Assembly: GCA_030450535.1 (NCBI GenBank)
Contig: JAKDIK010000068.1
Span: 1 to 10,163, forward strand
Source: Propionibacteriaceae bacterium
Lineage (GTDB): Bacteria; Actinomycetota; Actinomycetes; Propionibacteriales; Propionibacteriaceae
DNA length: 10,163 nt
Reading direction: 5' to 3'
Below are positions 6,600 through 10,163 of the stretch, piece by piece. Made by a program: the position numbers and the translations under genes. Within the stretch, counting starts at the first letter, position 1. The number at the start of each line of letters is the position of its first letter. The notes under the pieces were generated by a model that saw only the letters and a list, made by a program, of their open reading frames with translations, made no database searches and had not been told where the DNA came from.

Positions 6600-7100
6600 A
6601 TGCCCGTCACGCCCGTCACCGCAGCCGTCATCGTCGTGTCGAACGAGATAGCGGCGGGGAGCGATGAGAACCGGGCCGGACCGGTGGCGGTCGAGGAACT
6701 CGCGCGCCACGACGTGCGAGCCGAGGCGTCCGTCGTTGCCGACGATGCTGCGGCGATCGCCGGTGCCGTGCACGCGGCGGCCGAGGCGGGGCACCGCGTG
6801 ATCCTGACCTGCGGCGGCACGGGCATCGGTCCGACCGATGTGACGGTGGACGCCGTGCGTCCCCTGCTCGCGGCGGAACTCCCCGGCGTCGGCGAGGAGA
6901 TCCGCCGCCGCGGCCTCGTCGCGACCCCGCTGGCGCTCGTCTCCCGGGAGGTGGCCGGCGTCCTCGCGCGCGACGCGGGTCCATCGGCGCTGGTCGTGTG
7001 CGCGCCCGGCTCCCGCGGGGGCGTCCGGGACGCGATCGCGGTCGTCGGCCCGCTGATCCGCTACCTTCTCGGTCAACTCGACGGCCGACCGCGCGCCTGA
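6600..7100 (+). CDS. moaB: Molybdenum cofactor biosynthesis protein, MoaB/MogA family
   Basis: This protein is 166 aa, the usual length of single-domain MoaB/MogA molybdopterin adenylyltransferases, which activate molybdopterin with ATP before molybdate insertion. TAAVIVVSNE (7-16) is the first strand and loop. The family's hallmark appears as TCGGTGIGPTDVT (70-82), with GGTG at 72-75 and the conserved Asp80. SREVAGVL (115-122) and APGSRGGVRDAIAVV (135-149) match the actinobacterial MoaB2-like pattern. The ATG at 6600 has no clear ribosome site, but CAGACT at 6588-6593 resembles a -10 element placed 6 nt before the ATG, so a leaderless message is possible. A TTG at 6582 would add six residues, with AGG too close (3 nt) to serve it. 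It faces the narJ-narI-narK genes, whose enzyme needs molybdenum cofactor, which supports the role. MoaB and MogA cannot be separated by eye. Confidence 0.88.
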   Translation: MPVTPVTAAVIVVSNEIAAGSDENRAGPVAVEELARHDVRAEASVVADDAAAIAGAVHAAAEAGHRVILTCGGTGIGPTDVTVDAVRPLLAAELPGVGEEIRRRGLVATPLALVSREVAGVLARDAGPSALVVCAPGSRGGVRDAIAVVGPLIRYLLGQLDGRPRA

Positions 7101-7103
7101 CCT

Positions 7104-7280
7104 CGCTGGTCCCACGTCACTTCGCTGGTACGACGTCACTTCGCTGCTCCCACGTCACTCCGCTGGTCGTCGAGCGACTCCGCTGGTCCAAGCTCACTCC
7201 GCTGGCGTCCCAACACCAGCGAAGTGAGTTTCGACCAGCGGAGTCGACGTTCGACTACCTGAGTGGACGCACGACCAGCG
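7104..7280. repeat. Phased array of 19-20-bp units, direct then inverted
   Basis: Six direct units begin with CGCTGGT or a one-base variant at 7104, 7123, 7142, 7161, 7181 and 7200, so spacing is 19, 19, 19, 20 and 19 bp. The first units read close to CGCTGGTCCCACGTCACTT, with the tail GTCACTY conserved. The orientation then flips: ACCAGCG ends at 7221, 7240 and 7280, with a decayed unit in the 40-bp gap between the last two. The array starts 4 nt after the moaB stop and ends 13 nt before the narK stop. CGCTGGTCGA-type intergenic repeats are, to my recollection, common in high-GC actinobacteria; here they are multiplied and strictly phased. There are no unique spacers of CRISPR size and no reading frame of interest. 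Confidence 0.85.
7178..7243. terminator. Long hairpin at the centre of the repeat array, probable bidirectional terminator
   Basis: Arms at 7178-7205 and 7216-7243 pair over 28 positions with 25 Watson-Crick pairs, one G-U wobble (7192/7229) and two mismatches (7189/7232 and 7199/7222), closing a 10-nt loop at 7206-7215. The inner stem contains CCGCTGG facing CCAGCGA. It is formed by two direct units meeting two inverted units and lies between the convergent moaB and narK genes, where both transcripts need an end. There is no T-run, so termination may rely on the stem itself, on Rho, or on the helix blocking readthrough. Confidence 0.65.
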
Positions 7281-7292
7281 CCACCGGGCGCG

Positions 7293-8687
7293 TCAGCTCG
7301 GCTTCGGGGCCCCCGGACGCGCGTAGCGCCACCACGTGAGCGCCACGCACAGGACGGCCCACACCACGCCCACCCAGTAGAACGGCACGACGCCCATGGT
7401 GGTCAGCCCGATGCCGAACAGGAACGGACCGAACGCGGCGATCGCGGCCGTCCAGCCGATGACGCCGCCGGCCTGGCGGGGTTCGAAGATCATCGGCATC
7501 TGCTTGAACGTCGAGGCGTTCCCGATGCCCGAGAACAGGAAGATCAGCAGCATGCCCCACAGGAACTGGTTGAACCCGGCCGACAGGGTGGCCGCGGACG
7601 TGGTGTCCGGCGTCAGCCCGCCGATCGTCCACCAGATCGACCCGATGAGCCCGATGCCGGAGATCAGCGTCCAGATCGCGCCGCCCATGCGGTCGGTCAG
7701 GGGGGAGAACAGGACGCGCGCGCCCGCCCCGATGAGCGGCCCCAGGAAGACGTAGGACGCCGCCACCGGCACCTGGTAGCCCTCGACGAGGATGGTCGCG
7801 TCCGCCCCCGTGCCCTGCACGATCGCCGGGTTGCCCGACCCGTACAGGTTGTTCAGCAGCAGACCGAACTGCGCCGACAGCCCCGAGAAGGTGCCGAAGG
7901 TCATGATGTAGAGGATCGTCATCCACCACGTGTCGGAGTTGCGGAAGATGTCGAACTGCTGCCGGACGTTCGCCTTGATCGGCACCGACTTGAGGTACTG
8001 CCACGCGACCCACGCGCCGATCAGGATGAACGGCAGGTAGATGAAGGACGCCGCCTGGTACCAGACCTCGCGATCGGGCTGGCCCGGCGTCGTCATCGTC
8101 TGGCTCTGGCCCATCCACCACAGCATTCCGGTGCCGATGATCCAGGGCGTGACGAGCTGGACCAGCGACACCCCGAAGTTGCCGATGCCCGCCTGCAGGC
8201 CGAGCGCCGTGCCCTGCAGACGCTTCGGGAAGAAGTAGGAGGTCGACGGCATGAACCCCGAGAACGCGCCGCCGCCGATGCCCGCCAGGAACGCGAGAAC
8301 CAGGAGCTCCCAGTAGGGCGCGGTCGGCGACATCGAGCGGACGCCCCACCCCAGCACCGGGAGGAACAGCAGCAGCGTCGTGGCCGCCACCATCTTCCGC
8401 GTGCCCATGATGGGCGGCAGCACCATCCACACGAGCCGCATCAGGCCGGCGGCCAGGCCGGGCGTGGCGGCCAGCCAGTAGAGCTGGCCGGTGGTGAACG
8501 AGTACCCGATCGAGTTCAGCCGCGGGATGACCGCCGACGGCAGGAACCACGCGACGAAGCACAGGGTGAGGCAGAACGTCGTGATCGACAGCGTCCGCCA
8601 GGCGAGCGCTGAATCCCAGGTGGCCTCGTCCTGGGGGTCCCAGTCGGTCAGCCACTCCTTGCCGCGGGGCGCGTCGGTTGCACTCAT
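7293..8687 (-). CDS. narK: Nitrate/nitrite transporter, MFS family (NarK type)
   Basis: This 464-aa inner-membrane protein has about 12 hydrophobic segments and exchanges nitrite for nitrate, or takes up nitrate with protons, feeding the reductase. Both nitrate-porter (NNP) signatures are visible: GLQAGIGNFG (163-172) preceded by GIGGGAFSGFMPSTS (136-150), and FSGIGNASTF (385-394). Arg84 (GLMRLVW) and Arg324 (AGARVLFSP) match the two substrate-binding arginines known from NarK. The cytoplasmic N-terminus EWLTDWDPQDEATW (11-24) is typical of the group. The single-domain architecture cannot by itself separate the NarK1 and NarK2 subtypes. The ATG at 8687 has CAGGAG with AGGAG at 8697-8693, 5 nt upstream. 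It lies 72 bp downstream of narI, as the last gene of the cluster, with the repeat array just after its stop. Confidence 0.94.
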   Translation of the reverse strand: MSATDAPRGKEWLTDWDPQDEATWDSALAWRTLSITTFCLTLCFVAWFLPSAVIPRLNSIGYSFTTGQLYWLAATPGLAAGLMRLVWMVLPPIMGTRKMVAATTLLLFLPVLGWGVRSMSPTAPYWELLVLAFLAGIGGGAFSGFMPSTSYFFPKRLQGTALGLQAGIGNFGVSLVQLVTPWIIGTGMLWWMGQSQTMTTPGQPDREVWYQAASFIYLPFILIGAWVAWQYLKSVPIKANVRQQFDIFRNSDTWWMTILYIMTFGTFSGLSAQFGLLLNNLYGSGNPAIVQGTGADATILVEGYQVPVAASYVFLGPLIGAGARVLFSPLTDRMGGAIWTLISGIGLIGSIWWTIGGLTPDTTSAATLSAGFNQFLWGMLLIFLFSGIGNASTFKQMPMIFEPRQAGGVIGWTAAIAAFGPFLFGIGLTTMGVVPFYWVGVVWAVLCVALTWWRYARPGAPKPS

Positions 8688-8759
8688 GTGAGCTCCTGCT
8701 TCGATGAAGGTGGGAAAGGGGAGGATCGGGGCGACGGGAACGGGCGAGCGGGGGACGCG
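8688..8759 (-). promoter_or_regulatory. narI-narK spacer with G-run/C-run tract (possible G-quadruplex or Rho site)
   Basis: The plus strand has six runs of three or more G at 8712-8714, 8718-8721, 8728-8731, 8736-8738, 8742-8744 and 8750-8754, separated by loops of 3, 6, 4, 3 and 5 nt, which satisfies the standard G3+N1-7 quadruplex rule with two runs to spare. The nar transcript is read from this strand, so its RNA here is C-rich and G-poor, the composition favoured by Rho loading sites. No convincing promoter for narK was found in the 72 bp. The tract could tune narK expression relative to narI; this role is inferred. Confidence 0.4.
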
Positions 8760-9515
8760 TCAGCCGCGCCGCTGCCGGTCGGGCGTCCCGACGGGGGCCC
8801 AGCCGGACTTGCGGTTGCCGAACGGCTTGTTCGCCGGCAGCCCGTCGCGGGTGCGGTACACCACGTAGGGCCGGAACAGGTAGTGCAGCGGCACCGTGAA
8901 CGCGTGGACGAGGCGGGTGAACGGCAGGATCATGAACAGCCCGAACGCCACGACGATGTGCAGCTTGAACTGCCACGTGGACGCGGCCATCGCCTCGATG
9001 TTCGGCTGGAAGATCAGCAGCGAGCGGAACCACACCGACACCGTGTCGCGGTAGTCGTGGTGGTGGCCGTCCGGGTAAGAGCCGCCGGTCGCCGTGGCGA
9101 AGATGCCGAGGATGATCGCCCCGGCCAGCACCACGTACATGAACTTGTCGTTCGCGGTGGTCGCCATGAACACCGGCCCCGTGGTGCGGCGCCGGTAGAT
9201 CAGCATCGCGATGCCCACGAGCGTCGCCAGCCCCGCCAGGCCGCCGACGTACAGCGCGATCGCGTGGTAGGTGTCCGGGCTGACGACCACGTTCGTCCAC
9301 GCCTTCGGGATGAACAACCCCACCAGGTGCCCGGCGAGCACGCCGAACAGCGCGTAATGGAACAGTGGGGACGCGATGCGCAGCAGCTTGCTCTCATACA
9401 ACTGCGTGGACCGCGTCGTCCAGCCGAACTGGTCGTACTTGTAGCGCCAGACCAGCCCCCCGATCAGCACCGCCGCCGTCACGTACGGCAGCACGCCCCA
9501 CAACACAGCGTCCAT
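8760..9515 (-). CDS. narI: Respiratory nitrate reductase, gamma subunit (cytochrome b NarI)
   Basis: This 251-aa integral membrane cytochrome oxidises menaquinol and passes electrons through two b haems to NarH and NarG on the cytoplasmic side. Five membrane helices are seen (about 5-23, 47-69, 86-106, 126-146, 183-205). The four haem-ligand histidines are present in the expected pairs: His53 (SPLFHYALFG) and His63 (AGHLVGLF) in helix 2, His186 (FKLHIVVAFG) and His204 (RLVHAFTVPLHYLFRP) in helix 5. The tail RPYVVYRTR is the usual NarI ending, extended by about 30 charged residues. The ATG at 9515 follows the narJ stop by 1 nt (TGACATG on the minus strand), with AGGAG at 9525-9521 lying inside the end of narJ, so translation is coupled. 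Length and motifs match complete family members. Confidence 0.95.
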   Translation of the reverse strand: MDAVLWGVLPYVTAAVLIGGLVWRYKYDQFGWTTRSTQLYESKLLRIASPLFHYALFGVLAGHLVGLFIPKAWTNVVVSPDTYHAIALYVGGLAGLATLVGIAMLIYRRRTTGPVFMATTANDKFMYVVLAGAIILGIFATATGGSYPDGHHHDYRDTVSVWFRSLLIFQPNIEAMAASTWQFKLHIVVAFGLFMILPFTRLVHAFTVPLHYLFRPYVVYRTRDGLPANKPFGNRKSGWAPVGTPDRQRRG

Positions 9516-9516
9516 G

Positions 9517-10163
9517 TCAGCTCCTGCTCAGTTCGGGCCAGCCCACATACGTGGGGGAATACGGGTCGAATCCGACCGTCTCGGTGGGGGCGACGGCACG
9601 CACCATCGCCTGGATCTCGGCGCGGTCGGCCGGACGCGGCCCCGGCACGGTGCGGCAGACGGCCTCGAGGACGCCCGCGTGCGGCAGGCCGTCGTCGGTG
9701 CACCCCAGCCGCAGCAGCTCCAGGTTGGGCCGGAACCTCGTCAGCAGCCCCAGCCCCCGCTCGGGGTCGTGGACGCAGAACTCGCACAGCATCGGCAGGT
9801 AGTCGAACAGCTCGCCGCCGGTGTCGACGACCAGCCCCGACTCCCGATAGACCGTCTTGATGGACGCCAGCACCTCGCCCCGCCGGCGGGTGTCGCCCTC
9901 GGTCCAGTACGTCAGGTGCAGCGCGTGGCGCCGGGAGAGGTCGAACTCCTGCACGTGATAGGACTGCAGCGCGGTCAGCGCCTCGGCCGGCTCGGACGCC
10001 TTCGGGGCGTTCAGCGCCGGGGAACGCAGGTGGGCCAGCACGGGTGCGAACAGCGCCGCCGCCCACGTGTCGGCCAGGGCGGCCTCGATGACGGCGAGGC
10101 GGGCGAGCAGGTCGGCGTCCGGGTACGACAACACCTGGGCCGCGGCGGCGTGCACCAGCGCCG
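9517..10163 (-). CDS. narJ: Nitrate reductase molybdenum cofactor assembly chaperone NarJ (5' end outside window)
   Basis: The frame is open from the right edge (10163) to TGA at 9519-9517, giving about 215 residues. The N-terminal string ALVHAAAAQVLSYPDADLLARL resembles the first helix of NarJ (usually '...LLxYPdxxl'), so only a few residues are missing. A GTG at 10155 sits within this helix and is unlikely to be the true start. LTYWTEGDTRRRGEVL (about 81-96 counted from that GTG) is the NarJ core motif, and GELFDYLPMLCEFCVHD is the conserved 'LPDxLPxxLEF' helix. NarJ binds the NarG N-terminus and holds it until molybdenum cofactor is inserted; it is cytoplasmic and not part of the final enzyme. 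Its position directly before narI follows the narGHJI order, which predicts narH and narG just beyond the window. Confidence 0.93.
   Translation of the reverse strand, partial: ALVHAAAAQVLSYPDADLLARLAVIEAALADTWAAALFAPVLAHLRSPALNAPKASEPAEALTALQSYHVQEFDLSRRHALHLTYWTEGDTRRRGEVLASIKTVYRESGLVVDTGGELFDYLPMLCEFCVHDPERGLGLLTRFRPNLELLRLGCTDDGLPHAGVLEAVCRTVPGPRPADRAEIQAMVRAVAPTETVGFDPYSPTYVGWPELSRS

Noticed and set aside
7104..7280. CRISPR array
   Set aside because: Units are only 19-20 bp end to end with no unique spacers, the orientation flips, and no cas gene is present.
7255..9300. A 681-codon minus-strand frame spanning narI and narK
   Set aside because: It crosses the narI-narK spacer out of frame with both genes and shows scrambled, Arg/His/Pro-rich protein; it is a shadow and not a fusion.
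7263..9860. Plus-strand frames at 7263-8612 and 8688-9860
   Set aside because: They lie antisense to narK and to narI/narJ, and their translations are charged low-complexity sequence, whereas the minus strand gives complete, motif-bearing membrane proteins.
1..10163. tRNA, rRNA, insertion sequence or phage features
   Set aside because: No cloverleaf with a GTTCGA-type arm, no ribosomal RNA core, no transposase-like protein and no terminal inverted repeats flanking a gene were noticed.

Overview
The window is very GC-rich, with tightly packed genes, GTG/TTG-type start options and long shadow frames on both strands. This points to a high-GC Gram-positive bacterium (Actinomycetota). The combination of a respiratory nitrate reductase cluster, a Y4yA-type PLP enzyme and intergenic repeats built on a CGCTGGT core would fit a propionibacterium-like lineage, but I cannot fix the genus from the sequence alone.

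Left block (1-3378, plus strand). Four genes sit in one tightly coupled run: the tail of a probable FAD/NAD(P)-binding protein, a Y4yA-family PLP enzyme of the alanine racemase/diaminopimelate decarboxylase fold (8-nt overlap), a CPBP-type membrane protein (stop and GTG start directly abutting) and a membrane-anchored atypical SDR protein (1-nt gap). The first two look like part of a specialised, possibly siderophore-like, metabolic cluster that begins upstream of the window. The last two are of unknown role. A 50-nt near-perfect hairpin closes the operon and also faces the end of the convergent gene.

Middle block (3463-7280). A lone cytoplasmic GH2 beta-galactosidase (LacZ type, 983 aa) runs on the minus strand, with a strong Shine-Dalgarno sequence. 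It diverges from a plus-strand MoaB/MogA-type molybdenum cofactor protein across a 185-bp spacer. After that gene lies a 177-bp array of 19-20-bp units, first direct and then inverted. Its centre folds into a 28-bp-stem hairpin between two convergent transcripts.

Right block (7293-10163, minus strand). The genes narJ (5' end beyond the window), narI and narK are in transcriptional order. narG and narH would be expected just beyond position 10163. NarI is the di-haem membrane subunit that takes electrons from quinol, NarJ is the assembly chaperone for the molybdenum subunit, and NarK moves nitrate and nitrite. The adjacent MoaB-type gene makes biochemical sense because nitrate reductase needs molybdenum cofactor. 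The narI-narK spacer has six G-runs on the plus strand and a correspondingly C-rich, G-poor transcript, which could act as a differential-expression element.

No RNA gene, insertion sequence, CRISPR array or prophage sign was seen. All gene-free stretches are under 200 bp. No wholly new system is evident; the most unusual structures are the phased repeat array and the G-run spacer.
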